This document shows positions 27,003 to 36,053 of a DNA stretch of 64,000 nt, piece after piece; position 1 is the first letter of the stretch; each line of letters begins with the position of its first letter. The stretch lies in assembly GCA_963713445.1 (NCBI GenBank), contig CAVQMB010000037.1:1-64000 (forward strand), written 5' to 3'. The notes beneath the pieces were generated by a model that was not told where the DNA came from, ran no database searches, and was given only the letters and a program-made list of their open reading frames with translations. Source of the stretch: CAVQMB01 sp963713445 (GTDB lineage Bacteria; Pseudomonadota; Gammaproteobacteria; Competibacterales; Competibacteraceae). The position numbers and the translations under genes were made by a program.

Positions 27003-27877
27003 TGCCGCACGACCCGGTAGCCGCGCCGGCGCAGCTGCTGAACCACGCTGTCACCCGCGACCAGATGGCCGGCGCCAACCACCACGAACGGCGCTTTGCC
27101 GGCCACCAGCAGCTGCTCGATAGCCGCCGCCATGTGGCCGTTGCGTTGCTTCAACAGGGCTTTGTAGAGGCGCTGACTGGCCGGATCCGGCGACGGATTG
27201 ACCAGACGGTCCAGCGCCGCGATGTCACCCTGACGCCAGGCATTGACCACCTGGTCGACATAGTCCTCGCCCTGATGGGTATCACTCAGCGTCTGCCCCA
27301 GTAGAGCCAGCTGCTCGCCGCGGGGCAGGGTCGCCAGCAGATCCAGCTGCTGTTGCAGGCTCTCCAGCTCAACGACCGGCATCCCGCGTTCGCGCGCCTG
27401 CTGCAGGAAATGCATGTCGCTCCCCAGCTGGCCGCTAAGACCGGCCTGCTGGAACAGCTGATCGCTCAGCGTCAGCGCCGCCAGCCAGGGCCGCTGGCGC
27501 TGCAGGTAGTCGAGCGGCAGGCCGAGCTGACGGGCGGCGTGCGCCAGGCGCCGCCAGCCGGCCGCACTCAGTGCGTGCCGCAAATCCTCACCCGGCCGGG
27601 CATAGAATCCAAGCTGGCGCAGACGCTCACCGGCCACCGCCGGGTCGTGGGCCAGCAGATTGATCTCCACTGCCAGCGTATCCGCGGCGGCGAACGCATG
27701 CCGCACCGCCACCGGCAACGGATAAAAATCCGCCTTGCCGAAATGCAGCGAACCGAACAGCCAGCCGTGACGGCCGAAACCATCAACCCGCCACAGCAAC
27801 GGCCGGCTCTGGAGCGCAAGCGCCTTGCCCGCCACCAGCAGCAGCGTAACCAGCAACAACCCGCGTGCACCGCTCAT
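26999..27877 (-). CDS. TraB/GumN family protein
   Basis: A 292-aa protein with an N-terminal signal peptide (about 1-22), so probably periplasmic or membrane-anchored. The family hallmarks are present: GSLHFGK (about 42-48, first metal His), VEIN (about 70), a GSDMHFL block (about 150) and FVVVGAGHLVAGD (about 265-277). TraB/Tiki-like proteins are proposed metal-dependent peptidases, and most bacterial members are uncharacterised. The gene precedes the NUDIX gene with a 4-base overlap and follows the decarboxylase gene by 7 bases. Confidence 0.87.
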   Translation of the reverse strand: MSGARGLLLVTLLLVAGKALALQSRPLLWRVDGFGRHGWLFGSLHFGKADFYPLPVAVRHAFAAADTLAVEINLLAHDPAVAGERLRQLGFYARPGEDLRHALSAAGWRRLAHAARQLGLPLDYLQRQRPWLAALTLSDQLFQQAGLSGQLGSDMHFLQQARERGMPVVELESLQQQLDLLATLPRGEQLALLGQTLSDTHQGEDYVDQVVNAWRQGDIAALDRLVNPSPDPASQRLYKALLKQRNGHMAAAIEQLLVAGKAPFVVVGAGHLVAGDSVVQQLRRRGYRVVRQ

Positions 27878-27884
27878 CGCGGCA

Positions 27885-29306
27885 TCAGTCCACCGCCGCC
27901 AAAGCGGCGGCGGTGTACTGAATCAGCGCCCACGCGGCCGCCACATGGTGCGCCTCGGTCTGGGTCTGGCCGATCGACATACGTAAACTGTAATGGTCAC
28001 CGAGCCGGGTATGGGTCAGATACACCTTACCGCTGGCATTGAGCGCACCCAGCAGCCGCTGGTTGAAGGCATCGCCGTTGCGGTGCCGGAAACACACCAG
28101 ATTGAGTGGCACCGGCGCCAGCAGTTCGAAATCCGGGTGAGCCTCGACCCAGTCGGCGAAGCGCCGGGCCAGTTCGACGTGACGGCGAATGTGGTGGCGC
28201 AGGCCTTCAGCGCCGTAATGGCGGATCACGAACCACAGTTTGAGCGCCCTGAAGCGCCGTCCCAGCGGTACCTGCCAGTCGCGGTAATCGATCACCGTGC
28301 CGGATTCTGAGGCCTGATTGCGCAGATATTCCGGCAGCACGCTGAGCGCGCCGGTCAAGGCCTCACGGTCGGCCACGTAAAAGCAGTCGCAATCGAAGTT
28401 GGTAAACAACCATTTGTGGGGATTGAAGCAGTAACTGTCGGCCTGATCCAGGCCTGCCTGCAGATGGCGGAACTCGGGGCAGACCGCCGCGCTTCCGGCC
28501 ATGGCCGCATCCACATGCAGCCACAGGCCCTCAGCCCGGCATATCCTACCGATCGCCGGCAGTGGATCGATCGCGGTCGACGACGTCGTGCCCACGCTGG
28601 CCACCACAAACAACGGGATCAAACCGGCCGCCCGGTCGGCCTCGATCTGGCGGGCCAGTGCGGTCGGCTCCATGGCGTAGTCGGCACCGGTCCCGATCAA
28701 CCGCAAATGATCGCTGCCGATACCGGCAATCCGCACGGCTTTCTCGATCGAGGAATGGGCCTGAGTGGACGCATAGGCGACCAGCCGCCCGCTGCCGCCA
28801 TGCTGATTGACGGCACCCCCGGTGGCGCGCTCGCGCGCTGCCAGCAGCGCACACAGCGCAGCGCTGGATGCCGAATCCTGGATCACCCCGCCGCCGGCAC
28901 CGCTGGATTTGAACTGGCGCGGCAGTTCGAGCAAATCCGCGACCCAGTCCAGCACGTGTGTTTCCAGTTCCGTGCAGGCCGGGCTGGTGGCCCAGAGCAT
29001 GCCTTGTACGCCCAATCCTGCCGCCAGCAGTTCCCCCAGCACCGACGGGCCGGAACTGTTAGCCGGGAAGAAAGCAAAGAAATTGGGCGACTGCCAGTGG
29101 GTTATGCCGGGAAGCAGAATGTCCTCCACATCCGCCAGCATGGCGGCAAAACTCTCGCCCTGCTCAGGCGGCGCCGGCGGCAGGGCTGCACGTATGGCCC
29201 CCGGCTCGCTGCGCGCCAGCACCGGCAGGTTGGCGACCCGCTGGTAATAGTCGGCAATCCAGTCGACCAGTGCATGGCCGTGCTGACGAAAATCCTCCGC
29301 CGACAT
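27885..29306 (-). CDS. PLP-dependent aromatic L-amino acid decarboxylase
   Basis: A group II decarboxylase of about 473 aa that would turn an aromatic amino acid (Trp, Tyr, Phe or Dopa) into the amine. Motifs: SPACTELE (about 110), a GGVIQDSASSA loop (about 136), HVDAAMAGSA (PLP ring aspartate, about 260) and NPHKW (PLP Lys, about 292). The start at 29306 (MSAEDFRQHGH) matches the family; an upstream in-frame ATG at 29360 would add 18 residues with no obvious ribosome-binding site at either. The gene leads the unit with the TraB/GumN and NUDIX genes. The substrate cannot be read from the sequence. Confidence 0.87.
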   Translation of the reverse strand: MSAEDFRQHGHALVDWIADYYQRVANLPVLARSEPGAIRAALPPAPPEQGESFAAMLADVEDILLPGITHWQSPNFFAFFPANSSGPSVLGELLAAGLGVQGMLWATSPACTELETHVLDWVADLLELPRQFKSSGAGGGVIQDSASSAALCALLAARERATGGAVNQHGGSGRLVAYASTQAHSSIEKAVRIAGIGSDHLRLIGTGADYAMEPTALARQIEADRAAGLIPLFVVASVGTTSSTAIDPLPAIGRICRAEGLWLHVDAAMAGSAAVCPEFRHLQAGLDQADSYCFNPHKWLFTNFDCDCFYVADREALTGALSVLPEYLRNQASESGTVIDYRDWQVPLGRRFRALKLWFVIRHYGAEGLRHHIRRHVELARRFADWVEAHPDFELLAPVPLNLVCFRHRNGDAFNQRLLGALNASGKVYLTHTRLGDHYSLRMSIGQTQTEAHHVAAAWALIQYTAAALAAVD

Positions 29307-29403
29307 GTGATAACTGGGATACGGCTCTGCCACCAGCACTCTCCAAATATTACGGGACATCCGAGCAACCGCGATCGCCCCCAGGGACGCCGCCGCGCCA
29401 GAT

Positions 29404-29772
29404 TCAGATCATCAGCAGCGCGGCGACCACCCGCCGGCCCTCGGCACGGATAATATTGTACGTGCGGCAGGCGGCTCCGGTATCCATTACTTCGACCCCT
29501 ATACCTTGATCCAGCAACGGCTGGGTCAGGCGCGGATGCGGAAACTGCTGGCGGCCCCCAGTGCCGACGACGACGATTTCCGGCGCCAGTTCGGCGATGG
29601 CGGCGAAGTGCTCCCGGGTTAACTCGGCAAAGCTGGCCGGTTCCCAGGCATCGACGCGCTCGGCGCTGATCAACACACTGCGATCGACGTGATACTCGTC
29701 GACCACGACCCGGCCTTCGTCGTACGAGCGGATCAGATGCTGGGTGTCGTTGAAATCGAGACTCACACGCAT
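29404..29772 (-). CDS. Mth938-like (DUF498) domain protein
   Basis: A 122-aa single-domain protein of the Mth938/NDUFAF3-like fold. The typical core VVVGTGGRQQFPHPRL (about 68-83) and VEVMDTGAACRTYNI (about 93-107) is clear. Eukaryotic relatives assist complex I assembly; the role in bacteria is unknown. It is divergent from the alaC remnant/hom unit, with the hom promoter in the gap. Confidence 0.85.
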   Translation of the reverse strand: MRVSLDFNDTQHLIRSYDEGRVVVDEYHVDRSVLISAERVDAWEPASFAELTREHFAAIAELAPEIVVVGTGGRQQFPHPRLTQPLLDQGIGVEVMDTGAACRTYNIIRAEGRRVVAALLMI

Positions 29773-29815
29773 GATTCGAAACCTTGTCTGCGGACTTGCC
29801 GGGCGCCAGCACGCG

Positions 29816-29843
29816 TTGACAGTGCGCGTTGACCTCCCATAAT
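29816..29843 (+). promoter_or_regulatory. Sigma-70 promoter of the alaC remnant-hom unit
   Basis: A perfect -35 TTGACA (29816-29821), a 16-base spacer and CATAAT (29838-29843). Transcription would begin near 29850, leading into the alaC scar and then hom. I see no leader-peptide or riboswitch pattern between promoter and gene. Confidence 0.6.
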
Positions 29844-29905
29844 GTTTGCCGTCTTACCGGCGCAAAAGTTCATCGCCGCCGGCCACTGCTCGGGAAGCTA
29901 CCGTC

Positions 29906-30028
29906 TTGGACTCGGAATTTCAACGCATCAGCCGTCTGCCCCCCTACGTCCAGGCGCTGCGGAGTATTCGCGCGCTGCCGCGCGCCAGCGGCGCGGTGGC
30001 GCCATCGACTGAGGGAGTCGCACCATGA
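29906..30028 (+). pseudogene. alaC: alaC aminotransferase, internal-deletion scar
   Basis: From a TTG at 29906 the frame reads LDSEFQRISRLPPYV, the usual start of AlaC-type alanine aminotransferases. It then joins directly to QALRSIRALPRASGAV, which looks like the last turn-helix of the same enzymes (RQALRSIR...). The joint at about 29951 is in frame and the stop overlaps the hom ATG (ATGA). Some 360 codons, including the PLP lysine region, would therefore be missing. The alaC-hom order is common in gammaproteobacteria. It may be a real deletion, a short translated leader coupling hom, or an assembly collapse. Confidence 0.6.
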
Positions 30029-31344
30029 ATCCGGTCAAGGTCGGTCTGTTGGGTCTGGGCACGGTCGGCGGCGGCACCCACCGGGTGCTGCTCCGCAATG
30101 CCGGGGAGATCAGCCGCCGGGCCGGTCGCGATATCATCATCAGTCGCGCCGCCGTGCGCGATCTGGCGCGCCATGCTGAAGCCGGTCTCGAACTGACCGA
30201 CGATGCCTTTGCCGTGGTGCGTGATCCCGCCATTGACGTGGTGGTGGAACTGATCGGTGGCTATGAACCGGCCAAGGAACTGGTGCTGGCAGCCATTGCC
30301 CAGGGCAAACACGTGGTCACCGCCAACAAGGCCCTGATCGCGCGGCACGGCAACGAAATCTTCGCCGCTGCCCGTGAGCAGGGGGTCATGGTAGCGTTCG
30401 AAGCGGCTGTGGCCGGCGGCATACCCATCATCAAGGCGATCCGGGAAGGACTGGCCGGCAATCGTATCGAATGGCTGGCCGGCATCATCAACGGCACCAG
30501 CAACTACATCCTCAGCGCGATGCGCGATCAGGGCCGTGACTTCGCCGAGGCGCTCGGTGAAGCCCAGGCGCTGGGTTATGCCGAGGCCAACCCCACCGTC
30601 GACATCGAAGGCGTGGACGCCGCCCACAAGCTGACCATACTGGCCTCCATCGCCTTTGGTATCCCGCTCAGTTTCGAGCACGTCTATACCGAGGGTATCA
30701 GCGACGTCACCCGCGCCGACGTCCGCTATGCCGACGAACTGGGTTACCGGATCAAGCATCTCGGCATCGCCCGGAACAGCGCCGAAGGGGTCGAGTTGCG
30801 AGTTCACCCGACCCTGGTGCCGCAGCGGCGGCTGCTGGCCAACGTCAATGGGGTGATGAACGCGGTGCTGGTCAAGGGCGACGCCGTCGGTCCCACTCTA
30901 TATTACGGCGCCGGTGCCGGCGCCGAACCGACCGCCTCGGCGGTGGTCGCCGATCTGGTCGACGTGGTGCGCACGCTGACCGCCGATCCCGGCAACCGGG
31001 TGCCGCACCTGGCCTTCCAGGCCGACGCACTGGCCAACCTGCCGCTGCTGGCCATGCCGGAAATCGTGAGCGCGTACTACCTGCGCATGCTGGCCGCCGA
31101 CCGGCCCGGGGTGCTCGCCGATGTCACCCGCATTCTGGCCGAACAGGGCACCAGCATCGAAGCCATTATTCAGAAGGAACCCGCACCGGGTGAATCCGAG
31201 GTCCCGGTCATCATGCTCACCCACCGGATGCGCGAACGCCAGCTCAACGCCGCCCTTGAACGCATCGAGGCACTGCCCACCATCCACGGCGCGGTGACCC
31301 GGATCCGGGTGGAACACCTCAACGCCGACGGCGCCCCGTCGTGA
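30025..31344 (+). CDS. hom: Homoserine dehydrogenase
   Basis: A 439-aa enzyme reducing aspartate semialdehyde to homoserine for Thr and Met synthesis. NAD(P) motif GLGTVGGG (about 10-17), the catalytic region EAAVAGGIPII (about 130) with INGTSNYIL (about 155), and a C-terminal ACT domain starting YYLRMLAADRPGVLADV (about 352) for amino acid feedback. Length and domain order match the monofunctional proteobacterial enzyme. It is translated from an ATG overlapping the alaC scar stop. The expected downstream thrC is absent; the next genes belong to the acquired island. Confidence 0.96.
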   Translation: MNPVKVGLLGLGTVGGGTHRVLLRNAGEISRRAGRDIIISRAAVRDLARHAEAGLELTDDAFAVVRDPAIDVVVELIGGYEPAKELVLAAIAQGKHVVTANKALIARHGNEIFAAAREQGVMVAFEAAVAGGIPIIKAIREGLAGNRIEWLAGIINGTSNYILSAMRDQGRDFAEALGEAQALGYAEANPTVDIEGVDAAHKLTILASIAFGIPLSFEHVYTEGISDVTRADVRYADELGYRIKHLGIARNSAEGVELRVHPTLVPQRRLLANVNGVMNAVLVKGDAVGPTLYYGAGAGAEPTASAVVADLVDVVRTLTADPGNRVPHLAFQADALANLPLLAMPEIVSAYYLRMLAADRPGVLADVTRILAEQGTSIEAIIQKEPAPGESEVPVIMLTHRMRERQLNAALERIEALPTIHGAVTRIRVEHLNADGAPS

Positions 31345-31394
31345 CCGCCGTTTGGCGATGCGCCGGCGAGGCCTTCCGGTCACTTGAGGATCCA

Positions 31395-32822
31395 TCATCC
31401 CAGGCCAACGGGAGGGCGTGCCGGCGTAACCCCGAGGACGCGTTCGGCGAGTTTACCGACCCGCAGGACGGTGAGGTCATCGAACCGGCGACCGACAATC
31501 TGCAGTCCGGTGGGCAACCCAGCGCGCGTGAACCCGGACGGGGTGGTAAGGGCCGGCAAGGGGCTGAGCATATTGAAAGGGAACGTCATCTCGAACTGTA
31601 GGTAGCGCCCGCTTTCGTCGTCACCGCCCCAATCGGCATCGGTAGTCCCGACCGGCGGTGCGGGAACGGCCAGGGTTGGACACAGTAATACATCGTATTG
31701 CTCCAGCAGCGGGCGGATTTTCTGCCACGCTCTGGTTCTGACCACTTCGACCGCCTTGAGGTCGACAGCCGATGTACGCAGGCCTTGCTCGACGGCGGTC
31801 ACCACGAACGGTTCCATGCGATCGCGGTATTGTTCCAGATACTGCCCTGCAAGCAAGGCTGTGTAGACACTCCAGTGCAGCCAGCCGGCATCATTGATCT
31901 CCCGGCTCCAGCCCACATCGACTTCGTCAACCGTCGCGCCCTCGTCCTTCAGGGCGTCGGCCGCCCGGCGCGTGTTGGCCGCGACTTCGGCGTCCACGGC
32001 GTAGTAGCCCAGATCGACGCTTAAGGCCACACGCAGCTTACCGGGGTCTGCTTCAGGCAGTGACTTGAGTGTCGGCTCGTCGAGGGGTGCCGGATTCGAC
32101 AGCACATCGGCTTGGTCCGGCCCTTGCGCCGCCGCCAGAAATAATGCCGCGTCGTCCACATTGCGGGCGAGAGGACCAAAATGACAAAACGTATCAAATT
32201 GGCTCGGGAGAATATCGAAGGGGATCCGGCCAAAGCTCGGCTTAAATCCGGTGATGCCACAGAACGCCGACGGAATACGCACCGACCCGCCCATATCACA
32301 GCCCTCGGCGAGCGGCACACAGCCGGACGACACCGCGACCCCGGAGCCACCGGAGGAACCGCCGCAGGCACGATCGGTATCCCACGGGTTGCGCGTAATC
32401 CCCCACAGTGGTGTCTCCGTAAAGCCGGCCAGGGCGAACTCCGACGTCGTGGTCTTACCCACCATGATCGCTCCCGCGGCGCGCAGCTTCTGGACAATCC
32501 GGGCATCCTCCTCCGGAATCCAGTGCTCCAGTGCATACGACCCCCGCGTCGTCCGCTTGCCGCGCGTCGGCGTGAAGTCCTTGATGGCAATGGGCACGCC
32601 ATGCAGCGGCCCCACCTCATCGCCGCGCAGTACCGCCGCCTCTGCACTCCGCGCCAGAGCCAGCGCCTCGTCCGGATAAACAAAACAAAAGCAGTTCAGC
32701 GTCGGGTTCAGTGCAGCGATGCGCTCGAGGCTGTTCTGCACCACTTCGACCGGACTGAGCTCTCTGTTGCGGATCGCCTGTGCCAGGCGTTTGGCTGGCA
32801 TGTAAGCAAGTTCAATATCCAT
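31395..32822 (-). CDS. Amidase-signature hydrolase
   Basis: A 475-aa amide hydrolase. The Ser-cisSer-Lys triad is visible: Lys81 (PIAIKDF), cis-Ser156 in GGSSGGSG, and nucleophile Ser180 in CDMGGSVRIP; the 24-residue spacing of the two serines is the family standard. It is not GatA: there is no gatB/gatC nearby and it lies 72 bases behind a HisD/HpsN-like gene on the same strand, divergent from an ABC importer. This suggests it cleaves an amide in a molecule the importer brings in. GGGAG lies just upstream of the ATG. Substrate unknown. Confidence 0.88.
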   Translation of the reverse strand: MDIELAYMPAKRLAQAIRNRELSPVEVVQNSLERIAALNPTLNCFCFVYPDEALALARSAEAAVLRGDEVGPLHGVPIAIKDFTPTRGKRTTRGSYALEHWIPEEDARIVQKLRAAGAIMVGKTTTSEFALAGFTETPLWGITRNPWDTDRACGGSSGGSGVAVSSGCVPLAEGCDMGGSVRIPSAFCGITGFKPSFGRIPFDILPSQFDTFCHFGPLARNVDDAALFLAAAQGPDQADVLSNPAPLDEPTLKSLPEADPGKLRVALSVDLGYYAVDAEVAANTRRAADALKDEGATVDEVDVGWSREINDAGWLHWSVYTALLAGQYLEQYRDRMEPFVVTAVEQGLRTSAVDLKAVEVVRTRAWQKIRPLLEQYDVLLCPTLAVPAPPVGTTDADWGGDDESGRYLQFEMTFPFNMLSPLPALTTPSGFTRAGLPTGLQIVGRRFDDLTVLRVGKLAERVLGVTPARPPVGLG

Positions 32823-32894
32823 CCCCTACTCCCGGATTACGGCATTCAATAGACCAAAACGTGGGCTGCAACACGTGTTCAACCCAGAACAGCA

Positions 32895-34151
32895 TCATAG
32901 TGAATCGTAGTCCAACCGGATCCGGGCCGATTTCAGATGCCCCTCCAAACCCTCCCGTTGGCTTTGACGGATGCTGACGGGAGCCACCGCCGCAATACCT
33001 CTCTGATCAAGCCACTGGTGAGTACACACCTTCACGAAGCTGCCAACCCACAGTCCCCCCGAGTAGCGCGCGGCACGGCCTGTCGGCAACGTATGGTTGG
33101 TACCGCTCACCTTGTCGGAAAAGACAACGGATGCCTCGGTCCCGATAAAGAGCGATCCATAGTGGGTGAGCCTACCCGCCAGCTCATGCGGCGCTGTGGT
33201 ATGAAGCTCCAGGTGCTCGGGAGCGACGTCATTGACATACGCCACAGCCTCGTCCTCATCATCGCAGACCACGACTTCCCCGAACGCCTCCCAGGCTTTC
33301 CCGGCTGTTTCGGCCGTCGACAATAATCGCAACTGCCGTTCGATCTCTGCAATCGTGCGTTCCCCCACGTCCAGCGACGTCGTAATCAGACCGGCCCGTG
33401 CCCGAACGTCATGTTCAGCCTGACCCAGCAGATCAGCGGCGATAATCTTGGGGTCAGCCGTTTCATCGGCAACAATATAGATCTCGCTCGGACCCGCCAG
33501 CTGGTCGATTCCGACCGGGCCGAACACCTGGCGCTTGGCCTCATTCACAAAGGCATTCCCCGGACCCACAATTTTGTCGACCGATGGCACACTTTCAGTG
33601 CCATAGGCCAGCGCGCCAATCGCCTGTGCACCGCCACTCCGGAAAATGCGGGTGGCACCTGAACGGTGCGCCGCGACCAGTACAGCCGGATGCACCCTGG
33701 GCGGCGTACAAACGCAGATGTTCTTCACGCCAGCAACTTTTGCCGGGATGATGGTCATTTGAGCAGAGGATAACAGCGGGTAACGTCCACCGGGAACGTA
33801 ACAACCGACGCTATCTAACGGGATGACCTTATGCCCCAAGTGCAACCCCGGCAACGTCTCAATTTCGAGTGACTTTAGCGTATTTTTTTGAGCGTCCGCA
33901 AAGCGTGTTATTTGATCGATCCCAAACGCCATATCGGACATGAGATCACGATCACACTGCTCCTCTGCAGCCTTAATTTCCTTATGGGATACCTCTATCG
34001 TATCCAATTCGATGTCATCAAAGCGTTTTGCATATTGTATAAGCGCATTATCGCCGTTTTGTTTTACATTCAAAAGTATCTCGGAAACAATGCTGCTAAG
34101 CTTCGCAATACCATTATCGTCACCCCCTCTGGCTTTTTTTAATAGTCTCAT
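32895..34151 (-). CDS. HisD-family dehydrogenase, HpsN-like subgroup
   Basis: A 418-aa zinc-dependent, NAD-linked alcohol-to-acid dehydrogenase. Residues equivalent to the E. coli HisD metal ligands and catalytic pair are present: Gln244 and His247 (LLGQAEHD), Glu312-His313 (APEH), Asp346 (FSDK) and His405. The stretches LPGLHLGHKVIPLDSVGCYV and GTNHTLPTGRAARYSGGLWV resemble HpsN (sulfopropanediol 3-dehydrogenase) more than biosynthetic HisD, and no other his gene is present. This suggests four-electron oxidation of some primary alcohol to a carboxylate. GGAGAA precedes the ATG. The 5' third is AT-richer than the surroundings, hinting at transfer. Confidence 0.85.
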   Translation of the reverse strand: MRLLKKARGGDDNGIAKLSSIVSEILLNVKQNGDNALIQYAKRFDDIELDTIEVSHKEIKAAEEQCDRDLMSDMAFGIDQITRFADAQKNTLKSLEIETLPGLHLGHKVIPLDSVGCYVPGGRYPLLSSAQMTIIPAKVAGVKNICVCTPPRVHPAVLVAAHRSGATRIFRSGGAQAIGALAYGTESVPSVDKIVGPGNAFVNEAKRQVFGPVGIDQLAGPSEIYIVADETADPKIIAADLLGQAEHDVRARAGLITTSLDVGERTIAEIERQLRLLSTAETAGKAWEAFGEVVVCDDEDEAVAYVNDVAPEHLELHTTAPHELAGRLTHYGSLFIGTEASVVFSDKVSGTNHTLPTGRAARYSGGLWVGSFVKVCTHQWLDQRGIAAVAPVSIRQSQREGLEGHLKSARIRLDYDSL

Positions 34152-34809
34152 TTATTGTCTTCTCCGCTTGAATAAATCAGAACAAAGGGACCGTTTATCT
34201 CACGATAAAACTCGGTAAATTCAGCACCATTGAAAGCGAACTGGTAAGAGAACGCAGTGGCTGTGTGCCGTCGACCCGGCAACCGCCGCCACTATCCGAC
34301 GGATGACTGTAGCGGTCAACTCCACGCGACACGCACGGCCCCGGGCAAAATCACGATCAGTTTACCCTTCACGCGTCAGAGTAACGCCCTGGTTATCGAA
34401 TTACCGGCCGGGATGGCATCGCATTCTGATGTCCAGACCGGCGGCACCAAAAAGGGGCAACGCGCACCCAGACGATACCGCGCCCCACGTTGCCGTCTGC
34501 CGCGACGCAACGCATTACCGCCACAGCAGATAATCACCACCTGGCGCGGACTGATCGGCCATAGTGATCTAGCCAAACCGGCGGTGCGGGCTGTTTGTCG
34601 GGGCTTTCTGCCCGACCCAGTGGCCCTACAGAATCCTGTAAACAGCCACGCCTGACGTCGGGTGTGTGCATTATGGCATAAGTATTGCTTTAAATTTTGG
34701 CATAACCCAGAGTCTTAGGCGCGAAGACTTGTTACAGACCACGGCTCATGGTATATCACTGTCGCAGGTCTGACAGTGGCCCTTGATGTAGGACCCGTCC
34801 ATTTATTAT

Positions 34810-34822
34810 GTAAAGTGTTTAC
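34810..34822. promoter_or_regulatory. Palindromic operator candidate
   Basis: GTAAAGTGTTTAC is a perfect 5-3-5 inverted repeat directly upstream of the -10-like TATAAA (34825-34830), the position where a repressor would block transcription of the importer genes. Shape and sequence recall LacI- or GntR-type operators. The cognate regulator is not in the window. Confidence 0.4.
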
Positions 34823-34865
34823 TGTATAAAGCAATGGAATAGAAAGTTCGATTCCAACGATGGAT

Positions 34866-34891
34866 GCCGCCTCCCCTGTCAGCGAGGCGGC
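34866..34891 (+). terminator. Leader hairpin (attenuator-like) before the binding-protein gene
   Basis: GCCGCCTC pairs with GAGGCGGC (8 bp, all paired) over a 10-base loop and is followed by cctttgatttt, a broken T-rich tail. It lies inside the expected 5' leader, 32 bases before the ATG. It may be an attenuator, an upstream transcription terminator or an mRNA-stabilising hairpin. I could not match the leader to a known riboswitch. Confidence 0.4.
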
Positions 34892-34922
34892 CTTTGATTT
34901 TGCACCAACGAGAGGATAAAGA

Positions 34923-36053
34923 ATGACCGACCAGCGACCAAACTTGACGCCGCTATTTTCACGGCCAATTTCCCGCCGCAGCATACTGAAGCTGGGAGCG
35001 GGCGCGGCCTCGCTTACTGCGGGGCTTTCGCTGTTTCCCGAACGCAGTTTCGCTGCCGATAAAATCGAACAACAACTTAATATCATGGGCTGGTCTGAGT
35101 ACATAAGCCCTAAGAACATCAAAGAATGGGAAAAAATGACGGGAGCGCGTTTCGTCTTTGATGCCTATTCAAGCAATGATGAAATGCTATCAAAGCTCGA
35201 ACTGGCCGGGGGGCACAGCGGTTACGACCTCGGCATGAACACCGATTTCATGATCCGCCTTCTGATTAACAAAAAACTGATTCAAAAGATCGACAAGTCA
35301 CGAATTCCCAATCTGTCGAATGTTGATCCCAATTTCTTAGGCCGTCCTTTCGACCCGCACAATGAGTATACCGTGCCTAAAACATGGGGTTCTGAGGGCT
35401 TTATCTACGATAAATCGAAGATAAAGCGCAAGATGGTAAGTTGGGGTGACTTTATCGAGGCTGCCAAGAATGAAGCGAGCGGCAAGGTGGCACTACTCGA
35501 TGACCCGCTGTCGATCGCCCCGCTGTTCTGGAAGGACGATGTGTCATGGAATACCAAGGACACCGCGGAGATTAACCGCGTCGCCAAGGAGGTCAATGAC
35601 CTTGCTCCCCATATCCGGACCTTCAACACTTATCCGTCCCAGGACATTGCCAGCGGTGCTGTCATACTGGCCCAGAACTGGAACGGCTACGCCCGGTTGA
35701 CCATGCAGTCGGCGAAAAATCCCAACCTCGAATTCGTCTTTCCAGAGCCAAAATCCGAGCTCTGGCTCGACAGTTACCACATGCCGACAGGTGGCAAACA
35801 CCCGAATGCGGCATACTCGTGGCTGGAATTTATTCTCGATCCCGAACGCGCTGCCAAAGAAATCGAGTACACCGGTTACGTTTCACCTGTTCTTGGCGCG
35901 AAGAAATTCCTTCCTCCAGAGATCGCCAATGATCCGCTAATATTCCCAACGGAAGCGGTCGTCAAGCGAGGCGAGCGAACCGTTAGAAACGAGACCTACG
36001 CTCAGCGCATCAGCATCTTCACCCAGTTCAAGGCTGCTGCGGCTATTTCCTGA
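34923..36053 (+). CDS. Polyamine-type ABC substrate-binding protein, TAT-exported
   Basis: A 376-aa periplasmic binding protein of the PotD/PotF family. It starts with a twin-arginine signal (SRRSILK at 17-23, then a hydrophobic stretch). The mature part opens LNIMGWSEYISPKNIKEWEK, the PotD pattern. The C-terminal lobe has WLDSYHMPTGGKHPNAAYSW, where PotD places the Trp and Asp that hold the amine. Ligand choice cannot be settled; family members take spermidine, putrescine, and other cationic or zwitterionic amines. GAGAGG precedes the ATG. First gene of the importer operon. Confidence 0.88.
   Translation: MTDQRPNLTPLFSRPISRRSILKLGAGAASLTAGLSLFPERSFAADKIEQQLNIMGWSEYISPKNIKEWEKMTGARFVFDAYSSNDEMLSKLELAGGHSGYDLGMNTDFMIRLLINKKLIQKIDKSRIPNLSNVDPNFLGRPFDPHNEYTVPKTWGSEGFIYDKSKIKRKMVSWGDFIEAAKNEASGKVALLDDPLSIAPLFWKDDVSWNTKDTAEINRVAKEVNDLAPHIRTFNTYPSQDIASGAVILAQNWNGYARLTMQSAKNPNLEFVFPEPKSELWLDSYHMPTGGKHPNAAYSWLEFILDPERAAKEIEYTGYVSPVLGAKKFLPPEIANDPLIFPTEAVVKRGERTVRNETYAQRISIFTQFKAAAAIS

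Larger units (their letters stand above)
34152..34922. other. Divergent control region of the acquired island
   Basis: About 770 bases between the HisD-like gene (leftward) and the binding-protein gene (rightward). A 132-codon open frame at 34257-34655 has no recognisable features, and I do not accept it as a gene. The right part (34660-34920) is AT-rich and holds a palindrome (34810-34822), a TATAAA (34825-34830) and a strong hairpin (34866-34891). No regulator gene is encoded here or within the island. Confidence 0.5.

Noticed and set aside
34257..34655. A 132-codon frame in the island control region
   Set aside because: No ribosome-binding site, no recognisable domain, basic low-information composition; more likely chance in an intergenic region.
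34780..34920. Possible riboswitch in the leader of the binding-protein gene
   Set aside because: Checked by eye against guanidine and other amine-related riboswitch cores; only a simple hairpin is present.
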